Assembly: GCA_000318405.1 (NCBI GenBank)
Contig: KB291729.1
Coordinates: 141,131-205,130 of the forward strand
DNA length: 64,000 nt
DNA from: Brevundimonas diminuta 470-4
GTDB lineage: Bacteria > Pseudomonadota > Alphaproteobacteria > Caulobacterales > Caulobacteraceae
Reading direction: 5' to 3'
The notes under the pieces were generated by a model. That model was not told the DNA's origin, ran no database searches, and saw only the letters and a program-made list of their open reading frames with translations. Both the position numbers and the translations under genes were made by a program. Positions 1 to 9,355 of the stretch are shown here, in pieces; positions within the stretch are counted from its first letter, which is position 1; the number at the start of each line of letters is the position of its first letter.

Positions 1-46
1 TCCGTCTCGCTCCGCGAGCCACCTTCTCCCCCGGCGGGGAGAAGGG
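1..46. repeat. REP-like palindromic repeat, cut by window edge
   Basis: Read on the minus strand this is a hairpin with arms CCTTCTCCCC and GGGGAGAAGG, followed by the tail GTGGCTCGCGGAGCGAG. The layout (stem of C-runs and G-runs, then a GTGG tail) matches the half-units of the larger repeats at 40706 and 46809, but the sequence is a different variant. The remainder lies outside the window. Elements like this are common between genes in Caulobacterales and sphingomonads (from memory). Confidence 0.55.
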
Positions 47-62
47 CGTCGGAACGTCAGCC

Positions 63-770
63 ATGAAACCTCTCCCCTTCGACGCAGCGCAGGACCTCGC
101 CGATGCGCCGCGCACCGGGGGCGCCCAGCGCCCCAAGGACGCCGCCACCCTGATCCTGACGCGCGACGCCAAGCGACCCGAGGTGCTGATGGGTCGCCGG
201 GCGCCGGGCCATGTCTTCATGGCCTCGAAGTGGGTGTTTCCGGGCGGACGCATCGAGCGGGCCGATTTCACCGCCGCCTCTGACGGCTCCCTGGCTCCCG
301 ACGCCGCGCGTCGGCTTGAGGCGGAAATGCCCGCCCGCCGCGCCCGCGCCCTGGCCCTGGCCGCCGTGCGCGAGACCTTTGAAGAGACGGGGCTGATCCT
401 GGGCCGCGCGGCGCCGACCGCCTCGGTCGCCGGGCCCTGGCGGGAGTATCGTCAGGCGGGCGCCCTGCCCGATCTGTCGGTTCTGTCCTATGTGGCGCGC
501 GCCATCACGCCGCCGGGCCGACCGCGCCGCTTCGACGCCCGCTTCTTCATGGCCCCCGTCGAGGCCCTGCGCGACCCGGACCGTATCGAAGGCTCAGGCG
601 AACTGGACGAGATCGCCTGGATTCCGCTGGACGAGGCGCAGAACCTCGACCTGCCCGCCATCACCCGCTTCGTGCTGGGCGAAGTGGCCGAGCGGCTGGA
701 GACGCCTCAGCGCCCCCTTCCCTTCGTTCACATGGTGCGCGGCCGCCACGTCATCGACCATCAGGACTGA
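63..770 (+). CDS. NUDIX hydrolase
   Basis: A 235-residue protein with a Nudix box. Gly61-Gly62 in PGGRIE is followed, after an unusually long insert of about 35 residues, by RETFEETGL at 103-111, the REUXEEXGU part of the motif with its metal-binding glutamates. The family hydrolyses nucleoside diphosphates linked to another group; the substrate here cannot be read from sequence. The insert inside the box resembles larger Nudix proteins of the NUDT19/RNA-capping-related type. It stands alone, convergent with the lipoprotein downstream. The ATG at 63 is the first in frame. Confidence 0.85.
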   Translation: MKPLPFDAAQDLADAPRTGGAQRPKDAATLILTRDAKRPEVLMGRRAPGHVFMASKWVFPGGRIERADFTAASDGSLAPDAARRLEAEMPARRARALALAAVRETFEETGLILGRAAPTASVAGPWREYRQAGALPDLSVLSYVARAITPPGRPRRFDARFFMAPVEALRDPDRIEGSGELDEIAWIPLDEAQNLDLPAITRFVLGEVAERLETPQRPLPFVHMVRGRHVIDHQD

Positions 771-788
771 CGCGGCGGCCTCAAGGTC

Positions 789-1403
789 TTATTCGGCGAC
801 CGGCTTGGTCAGGTCGAAATCGACCTGGAAGTGGCGGTTCGGACGGCGCAGTTCATAGGTGAAGGTCTTGTCGGGGTGGACCTCCATCGCCCAGACGTTG
901 GTCGTCGAGACGGAGGCGTCGTTGGCGTTGAACAGGTCGATGGATTCCTGATCGACCGGGAACTCCTGACGCTCGGCCGTGCCTTCGTTGGCGGTGTCGC
1001 CGCCGTACCAGTGCAGCGGGTCGGTCTTGCCGTCCGGCTGGCGGTGATCGTGCTTCAGGCGCAGACCCGACTCGGTGCGGGTCACCACCCAGGTGCGCGA
1101 GCGGTCTTCGCCGACCCAGAAGGGGATGCGAATCTCATCCGCCGAGCAGTCGCGCACGTGCATCAGCAGGCGCTTGCCGGCGAAATCGGAATCGGCGGCC
1201 TCGTTCGTGACGACCTTGCCCTCGAATCGCTGGCCGCACAGGGCGGTCAGATTGGCGAAGAAGGCGTCCTGGGCCGTGGCCGGGGCCTCAGCAGCCGCAG
1301 CGGCGGGTGCTGCGGGCTCGGACGAGCAGGCGGAAAGGGCCAGACCGGCGGCGATAACGGCGGCGGAAAGGGCGTGGGCGGGCTTTAGGCAAGGCTTTTT
1401 CAT
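789..1403 (-). CDS. putative lipoprotein of unknown function
   Basis: A 204-residue protein with a type II signal peptide: a KKP-rich start, a hydrophobic stretch at about 10-25 and the lipobox LSAC with Cys26, so it should be acylated and sent to the envelope. An Ala/Pro linker follows, then a soluble domain of about 155 residues with conserved-looking CGQRFEGKV, WVGEDRSRTW and LRLKHDHR patches. I do not recognise the domain. It is convergent with the NUDIX gene and divergent from rpmG, and appears to be a single-gene unit. Confidence 0.75.
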   Translation of the reverse strand: MKKPCLKPAHALSAAVIAAGLALSACSSEPAAPAAAAAEAPATAQDAFFANLTALCGQRFEGKVVTNEAADSDFAGKRLLMHVRDCSADEIRIPFWVGEDRSRTWVVTRTESGLRLKHDHRQPDGKTDPLHWYGGDTANEGTAERQEFPVDQESIDLFNANDASVSTTNVWAMEVHPDKTFTYELRRPNRHFQVDFDLTKPVAE

Positions 1404-1453
1404 GGCGAAACACTAGCGTCTGTATGGCCAGGCTCAACGCGACATCGAAGCCG

Positions 1454-1481
1454 TTGACTTTGAGCCCGTCCTGAGTATGTT
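1454..1481 (+). promoter_or_regulatory. sigma-70-type promoter of rpmG
   Basis: A -35 box TTGACT at 1454-1459 and a -10 box TATGTT at 1476-1481 are separated by 16 bases. This lies 50 bases upstream of the rpmG start. It is the clearest housekeeping-type promoter in the window and fits a highly expressed ribosomal protein gene. Confidence 0.55.
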
Positions 1482-1530
1482 CCGCGCCTCTTATTTCAAG
1501 CGGCTTTCGCCGTCGCAGAGGTTAATTCCG

Positions 1531-1698
<168 letters not shown>

Positions 1699-1735
1699 GG
1701 GCTTCGCCCCCCGCTTGAATCTGCAGGAATCGAAA

Positions 1736-1762
1736 CGCCCGGTCGCAGGACCGGGCGTTTTT
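1736..1762 (+). terminator. Rho-independent terminator of rpmG
   Basis: Perfect 9-base arms CGCCCGGTC (1736-1744) and GACCGGGCG (1749-1757) with a 4-base loop, followed directly by five T. It lies 37 bases after the rpmG stop codon. Confidence 0.9.
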
Positions 1763-1790
1763 CTTTGACTGTAATCGAGGGAGCGCCGCG

Positions 1791-3152
1791 TCAGGCGGCG
1801 CGGGCGACGACGCGGTTGCGCCCCTGAGCCTTGGCCTCATAGACGCCCTCGTCCGCCCGCTTGAGCAGGGCCTCGGGCGTGTCCTCCGCGCCCAGGCTGG
1901 CCGCCACGCCGACCGAAACGGTCACGCCCAGCACATCGCCTCCGCTGATACGGAAGGGGGCCGCCCCCACGTCGCGACGAATACGTTCGGCGATGCGATG
2001 GGCGTCTTCCAGCGTCGTGCCCGGCATCACCACCACGAACTCCTCGCCGCCGAAACGACAGGGCAGATCGACCGCGCGCACATTGGTCGCCAGCCGCACT
2101 GAAAATTCACGCAGCACCTCGTCGCCGACGTCATGGCCGAAGGTGTCGTTCACGGCCTTGAAGTGGTCGATGTCCAGCACCAGCACCGCCACCGGGTCCC
2201 CGCCCCGCGCCGCACGCGCGACAAGAGCCTGAAGCTGGCTGGTCATGTAGCGGCGATTGTGCAGGCCCGTCAGAGGGTCTGTGATCGCCATTTCAAGGTT
2301 ATGGTCCAGTTTGTCCCGCAGGAAGTCGCCGTACCGCTTGCGCTTCACCTGGGTGCGGACCCGCGCCGACATCTCTTCAGGATCGACGGGGCGGGCCAGG
2401 ATGTCGTGCGCGCCCAGATCCAGCGCCTTCAGCAGACGCGGCCGATCATGGGTGTCGATCAGCGCCAGTATGTGAATGCGCCGCGTCATCTCCTTGGAGC
2501 GCAATTGGGCGATCAGGCGCAGGCCGTCGAAACCCTCGGACGACACATTGACGATGACCAGATCGACCGGTCCCCGCGCCGCGTCCAGAGCGTCGGCCAG
2601 GGTGTCCGCAATCATCGGGCGATGCTCGATCGACAACTCCCGCGCGATCATCTCGGCCTGAAGCTCATTGTCGTCGACGACCAGAACCCGGCCGCCCGAG
2701 CCCTTCAGACGGCCGACGCCCCCTGCATCCATGCCCAGGCGGCGGCTGCTTTCCTCGCGCTCACGCAATTCATCCATGACCATCTTCAGGCGCGTCAGGC
2801 TCTTGACCCGCGCCATCAGGATCACATCGTCCAGCGGCTTGGACAGGAAGTCGTCAGCCCCCGCTTCCAGTCCCCGGATGCGGTCATGACGCCCGTCGAG
2901 GGCCGTCACCAGCACCACCGGGATATGACGCGTCTCCTCGGCGGCCTTGAGGCGGCGACAGGTCTCGAACCCGTCCATGCCGGGCATCATGACGTCCAGC
3001 AGGATCAGGTCAGGCTGTTCATCCCGGGCGATGCGCAGGCACGAGGTCCCGTCGCCGCAGGTCAGGGCGTCATAGTATTCAAGGGTCAGCTTGGCTTCGA
3101 GCAGACGGACATTCGCCTCTACGTCGTCGACCACCAGAATTCGCGCGCTCAT
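1791..3152 (-). CDS. pleD: diguanylate cyclase response regulator PleD
   Basis: A 453-residue REC-REC-GGDEF protein with the length and architecture of Caulobacter PleD. The first receiver carries Asp9-Asp10 and the phospho-acceptor Asp53 (LLDVMMPG). The second receiver has Asn where the acceptor should be (VIVNVSSEG), as expected for the dimerisation adaptor. The cyclase domain has the active-site GGEEF and, just before it, the RxxD inhibitory site (RAVD). It makes c-di-GMP from two GTP at the developing stalked pole in the swarmer-to-stalked transition. It lies 3 bp after divK, so the two are co-transcribed. Confidence 0.96.
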   Translation of the reverse strand: MSARILVVDDVEANVRLLEAKLTLEYYDALTCGDGTSCLRIARDEQPDLILLDVMMPGMDGFETCRRLKAAEETRHIPVVLVTALDGRHDRIRGLEAGADDFLSKPLDDVILMARVKSLTRLKMVMDELREREESSRRLGMDAGGVGRLKGSGGRVLVVDDNELQAEMIARELSIEHRPMIADTLADALDAARGPVDLVIVNVSSEGFDGLRLIAQLRSKEMTRRIHILALIDTHDRPRLLKALDLGAHDILARPVDPEEMSARVRTQVKRKRYGDFLRDKLDHNLEMAITDPLTGLHNRRYMTSQLQALVARAARGGDPVAVLVLDIDHFKAVNDTFGHDVGDEVLREFSVRLATNVRAVDLPCRFGGEEFVVVMPGTTLEDAHRIAERIRRDVGAAPFRISGGDVLGVTVSVGVAASLGAEDTPEALLKRADEGVYEAKAQGRNRVVARAA

Positions 3153-3155
3153 CCC

Positions 3156-3521
3156 CTACCCCAGGTGCTTTCGCACCGTTTCAAGGAAGGAAATGACAGA
3201 GATCGGCTTGGAGATGTAGGCCTCGCAGCCCCCCTGACGAATCCGTTCCTCATCACCCTTCATGGCGAAGGCTGTAACGGCGATGACGGGTATATGGTTC
3301 AGCTCTTCATCGTCCTTGAGCCATTTGGTCACCTCGAGTCCCGAAATCTCCGGCAACTGGATGTCCATCAGGATCAGATCAGGACGGTGCTCGCGCGCAA
3401 TCGCCAGCGCCTGCAGCCCTTCGCGGGTCTGCAGCACTTCGTACCCCTGAGAATCAAGCAGATCATGAAAAAGCTTCATGTTCAGCTCGTTATCCTCGAC
3501 GATGAGGATCTTCTTGGACAT
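3156..3521 (-). CDS. divK: single-domain response regulator DivK
   Basis: A 121-residue stand-alone receiver with Glu9-Asp10, the phospho-acceptor Asp53 ([13 protein letters not shown]), a switch Thr (AVTAFA) and Lys in ISKPI. In Caulobacter, DivK is phosphorylated by DivJ and dephosphorylated by PleC, and acts through DivL/CckA to lower CtrA activity. It is the first gene of the divK-pleD operon. A CtrA-box-like sequence lies about 90 bp upstream. Confidence 0.96.
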   Translation of the reverse strand: MSKKILIVEDNELNMKLFHDLLDSQGYEVLQTREGLQALAIAREHRPDLILMDIQLPEISGLEVTKWLKDDEELNHIPVIAVTAFAMKGDEERIRQGGCEAYISKPISVISFLETVRKHLG

Positions 3522-3607
3522 CCGCCACCCGGCCGTTGCGCCTCTGGTTCATTCGCTTTCGCGTCGGGCTGTTACGCCTTCTTGGGTGCACTGTGGCGGC
3601 GTCAGTC

Positions 3608-3622
3608 TTAAGTTGGCGTGAA
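3608..3622. promoter_or_regulatory. CtrA-box-like sequence upstream of divK
   Basis: TTAA at 3608-3611, seven bases, then TGAA at 3619-3622. This is one mismatch from the CtrA consensus TTAA-N7-TTAA. It lies between divK (minus) and dinB (plus), 87-101 bases upstream of the divK start and within 25 bases of the dinB start. CtrA control of divK is known in Caulobacter; this site is inferred from the pattern alone. Confidence 0.35.
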
Positions 3623-3644
3623 GCTGACGAAACGGAGTTCCTGT

Positions 3645-4919
3645 TTGGCCATCACGGCCCTTTGCCGCGACTGTCTCTGGACCGGCGACCGCAAGGTCGT
3701 GCGGTGCCCGTCGTGCGCCTCGCGCCGGGTGATCGCCCATGACGAACTGAGCGATCTGCACATCGCCCACCTGGACTGCGACGCCTTCTACGCCTCGGTC
3801 GAAAAGCGCGACCGACCCGAACTGCGCGACAGGCCTGTCATCATCGGCGGCGGCAAGCGCGGCGTCGTCTCCACCGCCTGCTATGTGGCGCGGCTGTACG
3901 GCGTCGGCTCGGCCATGCCGATGTTCAAGGCGCTGAAGGCCTGTCCCGACGCCGTGGTCATCAAGCCGGACTTCCGCAAATATGTGGCCGAGAGCGAGCG
4001 CATCTTCGGCGCCGTCCATCGCCTGACGCCGCTGGTTCAGACCCTGTCGCTGGACGAGGCCTGGATCGACCTGAAGGGCACAGAGCGGCTGAACGGCGGG
4101 CCGCCCGCCTTCCAGTTGGCGCGCCTGCAGAAATGGATCGAGGACGAGACGGGCTTAAGCGTCTCCATCGGCCTGGCGCCCAATCGCTTCCTGGCCAAGA
4201 TCGCGTCTGAACTGGACAAGCCCCGCGGCTTCTCCGTCATCGGCGCGGCCGAGGCGCAAGGCCTGCTGGCGCCGCGCCCTGTGACCACCCTGCCCGGCGT
4301 CGGCCCGGTGTTCGGGCGCACCCTGCGTTCGGACGGTTTCGCCACCATCGGCGATCTGGCCGCCGCCGAGGTGAAGGATCTGGTCCGGCGCTATGGGGAG
4401 ACGGGCCTGCGCCTGCACGACCTCAGCCACGCCCGCGACAGCCGCCCGGTGAACCCCGACCACGACCGGCGCGGCATGAGCGCCGAAACCACCTTCAACG
4501 ACGACCTGACCACCGCCGAGGCGCTGGAGGCCGAGCTCTGGCCCCTGTGCGAGAAGCTAGCCTCAAAGGCCCGCCGCGACGGCGTGGCCAGCCGCGTCCT
4601 GGTGCTGAAGCTGCGCAAGACGGACTTCAAGATCGTCACCCGCCGCATCACCCTGGCCGAACCGGTGCAGACGGCGCGCGCCCTGTTCGCCGCTGGGCGT
4701 GACCTGCTGAAGCCGGAACTGGGCGTGCCGTACCGATTGATCGGCATCGGCATGGCCGATATCGCCGATGCTCAGGACGTCCCCGCCGGGCTGTTCGCCA
4801 CCGCCGAAACCCGCGCCCTGAAGACCGAGACCGCCATCGACGCCCTGCGCGACCGGTTCGGAGCGGGCGCCGTAGTCGCCGGGCGCGCTCTGAAACGTCC
4901 CAACGAACGCCCCGGATGA
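3645..4919 (+). CDS. dinB: Y-family DNA polymerase IV with N-terminal zinc-ribbon-like segment
   Basis: Translesion polymerase of about 424 residues with the catalytic motifs HLDCDAFYASVE and SLDEAWID, an NRFLAKIAS thumb motif, helix-hairpin-helix region TLPGVGPVFG and a C-terminal little-finger domain. Ahead of the polymerase domain is a short CRDC...CPSC segment that could bind zinc, a feature I recall from other alphaproteobacterial DinBs. An in-frame GTG lies at 3618, but TTG at 3645 follows a GGAG with a 7-base spacer and gives a start just before the CxxC, so I prefer it. It ends before the RidA-family gene, with a 54-bp gap. Confidence 0.9.
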   Translation: MAITALCRDCLWTGDRKVVRCPSCASRRVIAHDELSDLHIAHLDCDAFYASVEKRDRPELRDRPVIIGGGKRGVVSTACYVARLYGVGSAMPMFKALKACPDAVVIKPDFRKYVAESERIFGAVHRLTPLVQTLSLDEAWIDLKGTERLNGGPPAFQLARLQKWIEDETGLSVSIGLAPNRFLAKIASELDKPRGFSVIGAAEAQGLLAPRPVTTLPGVGPVFGRTLRSDGFATIGDLAAAEVKDLVRRYGETGLRLHDLSHARDSRPVNPDHDRRGMSAETTFNDDLTTAEALEAELWPLCEKLASKARRDGVASRVLVLKLRKTDFKIVTRRITLAEPVQTARALFAAGRDLLKPELGVPYRLIGIGMADIADAQDVPAGLFATAETRALKTETAIDALRDRFGAGAVVAGRALKRPNERPG

Positions 4920-4973
4920 CGCGGCCGCCGCGCCGCGCTAAACCCCCTGCACCCTTTCATACGGAGTCGCCCC

Positions 4974-5432
4974 ATGAGCATCCACGCCCGCATCGCTGAA
5001 CTCGGCATCACCCTGCCCGAGCCCGCCAAGCCGGTCGCCAGCTATGTCTCCTACGTCCGCTCGGGCGAGCAGATCTTCATCTCGGGCCAGCTGTCGAACG
5101 ACGCCAATGGCGGCATCAAGGGCACCGTCGGCGTGGACGTGACGCCGGAGCAGGCCGCCGAGGCCGCCCGCCTGTGCGGCGTCAACCTGCTGGCCCAGAT
5201 CAACGCCGCCGTCGACGGCGACCTGGATCGCGTGGTCCGTATCGTCAAGCTGGGCGGCTTCGTTCAGGCCGGACCGGACTTCGAGGCCATCCCCGCCGTC
5301 ATCAACGGCTGCTCGGACCTGATGGTCCAGGTCTTCGGCGACGCCGGCAAGCACTCGCGCTCGGCCGTCGGCGTCTACAAGCTGCCGCTCGGCTTCGCCG
5401 TCGAAGTGGACGCCATCATCGAGGTGAAGTGA
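4974..5432 (+). CDS. RidA/YjgF/UK114 family protein
   Basis: A 152-residue protein of the RidA fold with the signature RSAVGVYKLPLGFAVEVDAI near the C-terminus. This includes the arginine that contacts the substrate carboxylate in enamine/imine deaminases, and the closing VE-D strand. Family members hydrolyse reactive imines released by PLP enzymes; this longer subgroup (about 150 residues) is less studied. The stop codon overlaps the GTG start of the next gene (GTGA at 5429-5432), so the two are translationally coupled. Confidence 0.88.
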   Translation: MSIHARIAELGITLPEPAKPVASYVSYVRSGEQIFISGQLSNDANGGIKGTVGVDVTPEQAAEAARLCGVNLLAQINAAVDGDLDRVVRIVKLGGFVQAGPDFEAIPAVINGCSDLMVQVFGDAGKHSRSAVGVYKLPLGFAVEVDAIIEVK

Positions 5433-6574
5433 GCTTCACCCTTCAGGTTCACGACGGGATCGCCGCGATAGGCCGGGACGCGTGGGACGCCTGCGCGGCC
5501 CCGACCGGCGATCCTTTCGTCTCCTATGACTTCCTTGACGCCTGCGAGGCGTCCAGCAGCGCCGTCCCGTCTGAAGGCTGGGCGGCGCGCCATCTGTCCC
5601 TCCACGATGAAGACGCCGCCGTGATCGGCGTCATGCCCCTCTATCTGAAGGGCCACAGCCAGGGCGAATACGTCTTCGACCACAGTTGGGCCGACGCCTA
5701 TCAGCGCGCAGGCGGGCGCTATTACCCCAAGCTGCTGGGCGCCGTACCCTTCACCCCCGCGACGGGCCCGCGCTTCCTGAACGCGCCGGGAACGGATGCC
5801 GCCACGGTGCGGGAGGCCCTGCTGCAAGGCGCGTTGACCCTGACCGAGCGGCTGGGCGTGTCGTCTTTACACGTCAACTTCCCGCTGGAAGCCGAATGGC
5901 GCGCCATGACCGAAGCGGGTCTGCTGCCGCGGCGGGACATCCAGTTCATCTGGCGCAACGACGGCTATCAGAGTTTCGACGACTTCCTGGGCGCCCTGTC
6001 TTCCAATCGGCGCAAGACCATCCGGCGCGAGCGACGCGAGGCGCAGGCCGGCCTCGACATCCGCGTCCTGACGGGGGCCGAGATCACGCAGGCGCATTGG
6101 GACGCCTTCTTCGCCTTCTACATGGACACCGGCGACCGCAAGTGGGGGCGACCCTACCTGACGCGCGACTTCTTCGCCCGCGTCGGGGCCAGCATGGCCG
6201 ACCGCATCGCCCTGGTCATGGCGTTCGAAGACGAGGCGCCCGTGGCGGGGGCTCTGAACTTCATCGGACGGGACGCCCTGTACGGCCGCCAGTGGGGGAC
6301 GCTGGTCGACCGGCCCTTCCTGCATTTCGAGCTGTGCTATTATCAGGCGATCGAATTCGCCATCGGGCGAGGACTGTCGCGGGTCGAGGCCGGGGCGCAG
6401 GGGGATCACAAGATCGCGCGCGGCTACCTGCCCACCCCCGTCTATTCGGCGCACTTCATCGCCGATCCGGCGCTGCGCGATCCCGTCGCCCGCTATCTGG
6501 AGCAGGAACGCCCGGCTGTGGAGGCGGAGATGCACGCCATGACGGCGGAGCTGTCCCCCTACCGCCATCGCTGA
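5429..6574 (+). CDS. GNAT/FemAB-like protein (DUF482, COG3146)
   Basis: A 381-residue protein starting at a GTG that overlaps the RidA stop by 4 bp; the reading frame is open further upstream but only over RidA. It carries the family signatures SSNRRKTIRRERREA in the middle and, near the C-terminus, CYYQAIEFAI followed by EAGAQGDHKIARGYLP. COG3146 proteins are annotated as predicted N-acyltransferases related to peptidoglycan FemAB enzymes; the substrate is unknown. The RidA partner suggests amine or aminoacyl metabolism, which is only a guess. Confidence 0.85.
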   Translation: MSFTLQVHDGIAAIGRDAWDACAAPTGDPFVSYDFLDACEASSSAVPSEGWAARHLSLHDEDAAVIGVMPLYLKGHSQGEYVFDHSWADAYQRAGGRYYPKLLGAVPFTPATGPRFLNAPGTDAATVREALLQGALTLTERLGVSSLHVNFPLEAEWRAMTEAGLLPRRDIQFIWRNDGYQSFDDFLGALSSNRRKTIRRERREAQAGLDIRVLTGAEITQAHWDAFFAFYMDTGDRKWGRPYLTRDFFARVGASMADRIALVMAFEDEAPVAGALNFIGRDALYGRQWGTLVDRPFLHFELCYYQAIEFAIGRGLSRVEAGAQGDHKIARGYLPTPVYSAHFIADPALRDPVARYLEQERPAVEAEMHAMTAELSPYRHR

Positions 6575-6600
6575 CATGCGGTCGCACCTGACAAAACGCC

Positions 6601-6627
6601 GGAACCTCGACCTTGGCTGCGCGCTTT
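6601..6627 (+). promoter_or_regulatory. possible EcfG/SigT general-stress promoter
   Basis: GGAAC at 6601-6605, a 16-base spacer, then CGCTTT at 6622-6627. The alphaproteobacterial general-stress sigma factor EcfG (SigT in Caulobacter) recognises GGAAC-N16/17-CGTT, so the -35 is exact and the -10 is one base off. It sits 35 bases upstream of a CsbD-like gene, a class often under general-stress control. Confidence 0.35.
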
Positions 6628-6661
6628 GAGGGAGAGTTTCACTCCCCAACAGGTAAGAAGA

Positions 6662-6967
6662 ATGGCTAATCAACGTATCGAAGGCGCTGTCGAAGAGTTT
6701 GAAGGCAAGGCCCAGCGCGGCCTGGGCCGTCTGGCCGGCGACGGCAAGCTTCAGGTCGACGGCGCCATCAAGGAAGCCGGCGGCCGCGCCAAGAACGCCT
6801 ATGGCCGCGTGATCGACGGCCTGGACGGCATGGTCGACAAGGCCCCGGCCGATCTGCGCGCCCCCGCCCGCAAGGGTCTGGACTTCGCCCGCGAAAAGCC
6901 TCTGCTGACGGTCGGCATCATCGCCGGCGCGGCAGCCGTGCTCAGCGCTCTGGGCCGCAAGCGCTAA
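6662..6967 (+). CDS. CsbD-like stress protein with C-terminal membrane helix
   Basis: A 101-residue protein. The N-terminal part (MANQRIEGAVEEFEGKAQ) and the repeated K-A-GRAKNAYG pattern match the CsbD-like fold. Residues about 77-97 (PLLTVGIIAGAAAVLSAL) form one membrane helix, ending in GRKR. The ATG at 6662 follows AGGTAAGAAG; an in-frame ATG 36 bases upstream would add an unrelated extension. Biochemical role unknown; relatives are induced by general stress. It is a single-gene unit with its own terminator. Confidence 0.8.
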   Translation: MANQRIEGAVEEFEGKAQRGLGRLAGDGKLQVDGAIKEAGGRAKNAYGRVIDGLDGMVDKAPADLRAPARKGLDFAREKPLLTVGIIAGAAAVLSALGRKR

Positions 6968-6986
6968 AGACGGCGACACCGATGTA

Positions 6987-7018
6987 AAAAAGGCCCGGAC
7001 GGCGACGTCCGGGCCTTT
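6987..7018. terminator. bidirectional terminator between csbD-like gene and clpA
   Basis: Perfect 10-base arms GGCCCGGACG (6991-7000) and CGTCCGGGCC (7005-7014) with loop GCGA, flanked by TTTT on the plus strand and six T on the minus strand. It can end both the csbD-like and the clpS-clpA transcripts, which converge here. Confidence 0.9.
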
Positions 7019-7039
7019 TCTCTTTGCGCCTGATCGAAA

Positions 7040-9343
7040 TCAGGCGGTCTCTTCCTCAGCCTCCTTCACCGCCGCGCCCTTGGCCGGGGTGATGTCGAAG
7101 GCGATCTTGCCGTCCTTCAACTCGACCTTGACGTGGCCGCCGCGAGTCAGGCGGCCGAACAGGATGTCGTCGGCCAGCGGCTTCTTGATGTGCTCCTGAA
7201 TGACGCGAGCCAGGGGCCGCGCGCCATACAGTTCGTCGAAGCCGTTCTTGGCCAGCCAGTCGGTCGCCTCGTCGGTCAGTTCGATGGTGATGTTGCGGTC
7301 CGCCAGCTGGGCTTCCAGCTGCAGCACGAACTTGGTCACGACCGAGCGGATCGTCTTGGCGCCCAGCGGCTTGAAGGCCACGATGGCGTCCAGGCGGTTG
7401 CGGAACTCAGGGGCGAACAGGCGCTGGATGGCCTTGTCGTCCTCGCCCTCGACCTTGCCCCGGCCGAAGCCGATGGCCGCGCGCGCATTGTCGGCGGCGC
7501 CCGCATTCGTCGTCATGATCAGGATGACGTTCCTGAAGTCGACCTTCTTGCCCACCGCGTCGGTCAGCGTCCCGTTGTCCATCACCTGCAGCAGGATGTT
7601 GTAGACGTCGGGGTGCGCCTTCTCGATCTCGTCCAGCAGCACGACGGAGTGCGGGTGCTGGTCGACGGCGTCGGTCAGCAGGCCGCCCTGATCATGGCCG
7701 ACATAGCCCGGAGGCGCGCCGATCAGGCGGCTGACCGTGTGGCGCTCCATGTATTCGGACATGTCGAAGCGCTGCATCTCGATGCCCAGGGTGGCGGCCA
7801 GTTGCTTGGCCACCTCGGTCTTGCCGACGCCGGTGGGGCCGCTGAACAGGAAGGCGCCGATGGGCTTGTTCGGGTCGCGCAGACCCGCCCGCGCCAGCTT
7901 CATCGCCGACGACACCTGATCGATCGCCTGTTCCTGACCGAAGACGGCGCGCTTCAGATCGGTCTCCAGCTCGCGCAGGGATTCCGTGTCCGACTTCGAC
8001 ACCGACTTGGGCGGGATGCGGGCCATCTTGGCGATGACGGCCTCGACCTCCTTCTGACCGATGACCTTCTTGCGCTTCGATTCCGGCAGCAGCATCTGCG
8101 ACGCCCCCGCCTCGTCGATCACGTCGATGGCCTTGTCCGGCAGCTTGCGGTCGGTGATGTAGCGCGCCGACAGATCGACCGCCGTGCGGATGGCCGAGTC
8201 GGTGAAACGCAGCTTGTGGTGCGTCTCATAGGTCGTCTTCAGACCCTTCAGGATCTTCACCGTGTCCTCGATCGTCGGCTCATTGACGTCGATCTTCTGG
8301 AAGCGGCGGACCAGGGCGCGGTCCTTCTCGAAGTGCTGACGGTACTCCTTGTAGGTGGTCGAACCCATGCAGCGCAGGCTGCCGGACGCCAGGGCAGGCT
8401 TCAGCAGGTTCGACGCATCCATCGCCCCGCCCGAGGTCGCGCCCGCGCCGATCACCGTGTGGATCTCGTCGATGAACAGGACCGCGTTGTCGTGGCTCTC
8501 CAGTTCCTTAACGACCTGCTTCAGCCGCTCCTCGAAGTCGCCGCGATAGCGGGTGCCCGCCAGAAGCGAGCCCATGTCGAGGCTGTAGATCGTCGCATCC
8601 TTCAGGACCTCCGGCACCTCGCCGTTGACGATCTTGCGCGCCAGACCTTCGGCGATGGCGGTCTTGCCGACGCCGGGGTCGCCGACCAGCAGCGGGTTGT
8701 TCTTGGTGCGGCGGCACAGGATCTGGATCGAGCGCTCGACCTCGGCCTGACGCCCGATCAGGGGGTCGATCTTGCCGCTCTTGGCCTTCTCGTTCAGGTC
8801 GACGCAATAGGCCTCAAGCGCCTCGCCGCCCTGTTTGACGACCGAGCCGTCCTCGGCCTCTTCGGGGCTGGCGCCGCGCACGGAGCGGGCCTCATTGGCC
8901 CCGGCCTTCTTGGCGATGCCGTGGGCGATGAAGTTGACCGCGTCGTAGCGCGTCATGTCCTGCTCCTGCAGGAAATAGGCGGCGTGGCTTTCGCGCTCGG
9001 AGAAGATGGCGACCAGGACGTTGGCGCCGGTCACTTCCTCGCGGCCGGACGACTGGACATGGATGACCGCGCGCTGGATCACGCGCTGGAAGCCCGCCGT
9101 CGGCTTGGCGTCGTCGCCGTCGGCCGTGGCCAGGGCGGCCAGGTCGGTGTCGACATAAGAGCCGAGCGCAGCCTTCAGCGCGCCCAGATCGACGTTGCAG
9201 GCCGTCATCACGGCCGAGGCGTCCGGATCGTCGATCAGGGCCAGCAGCAGGTGTTCAAGCGTGGCGTATTCGTGCCGACGCTCGTTGGCGTAGTGGACCG
9301 CGCGGTGCAGGGTCTCTTCGAGAGGACGGGAAAACGAAGGCAT
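7040..9343 (-). CDS. clpA: ATP-dependent Clp protease ATP-binding subunit ClpA
   Basis: A 767-residue class I Hsp100 protein: an N-domain with two Clp_N repeats (residues 1-140), a first AAA+ module with Walker [14 protein letters not shown] and Walker B LFIDEIHT, and a second with [13 protein letters not shown] and [10 protein letters not shown]. An IGFG tripeptide loop in the second module fits ClpP docking. It unfolds substrates, including N-degron proteins handed over by ClpS, for ClpP. It lies 12 bp after clpS in one operon. The C-terminal tail is rich in acidic residues and Ala. Confidence 0.97.
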   Translation of the reverse strand: MPSFSRPLEETLHRAVHYANERRHEYATLEHLLLALIDDPDASAVMTACNVDLGALKAALGSYVDTDLAALATADGDDAKPTAGFQRVIQRAVIHVQSSGREEVTGANVLVAIFSERESHAAYFLQEQDMTRYDAVNFIAHGIAKKAGANEARSVRGASPEEAEDGSVVKQGGEALEAYCVDLNEKAKSGKIDPLIGRQAEVERSIQILCRRTKNNPLLVGDPGVGKTAIAEGLARKIVNGEVPEVLKDATIYSLDMGSLLAGTRYRGDFEERLKQVVKELESHDNAVLFIDEIHTVIGAGATSGGAMDASNLLKPALASGSLRCMGSTTYKEYRQHFEKDRALVRRFQKIDVNEPTIEDTVKILKGLKTTYETHHKLRFTDSAIRTAVDLSARYITDRKLPDKAIDVIDEAGASQMLLPESKRKKVIGQKEVEAVIAKMARIPPKSVSKSDTESLRELETDLKRAVFGQEQAIDQVSSAMKLARAGLRDPNKPIGAFLFSGPTGVGKTEVAKQLAATLGIEMQRFDMSEYMERHTVSRLIGAPPGYVGHDQGGLLTDAVDQHPHSVVLLDEIEKAHPDVYNILLQVMDNGTLTDAVGKKVDFRNVILIMTTNAGAADNARAAIGFGRGKVEGEDDKAIQRLFAPEFRNRLDAIVAFKPLGAKTIRSVVTKFVLQLEAQLADRNITIELTDEATDWLAKNGFDELYGARPLARVIQEHIKKPLADDILFGRLTRGGHVKVELKDGKIAFDITPAKGAAVKEAEEETA

Positions 9344-9355
9344 GGCAGGTTCCTC

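Noticed and set aside
5174-5428. N-terminal extension of the FemAB-like protein over the RidA gene
   Set aside because: It overlaps RidA completely and has Arg-rich shadow composition; GTG at 5429 coupled to the RidA stop is a better start.
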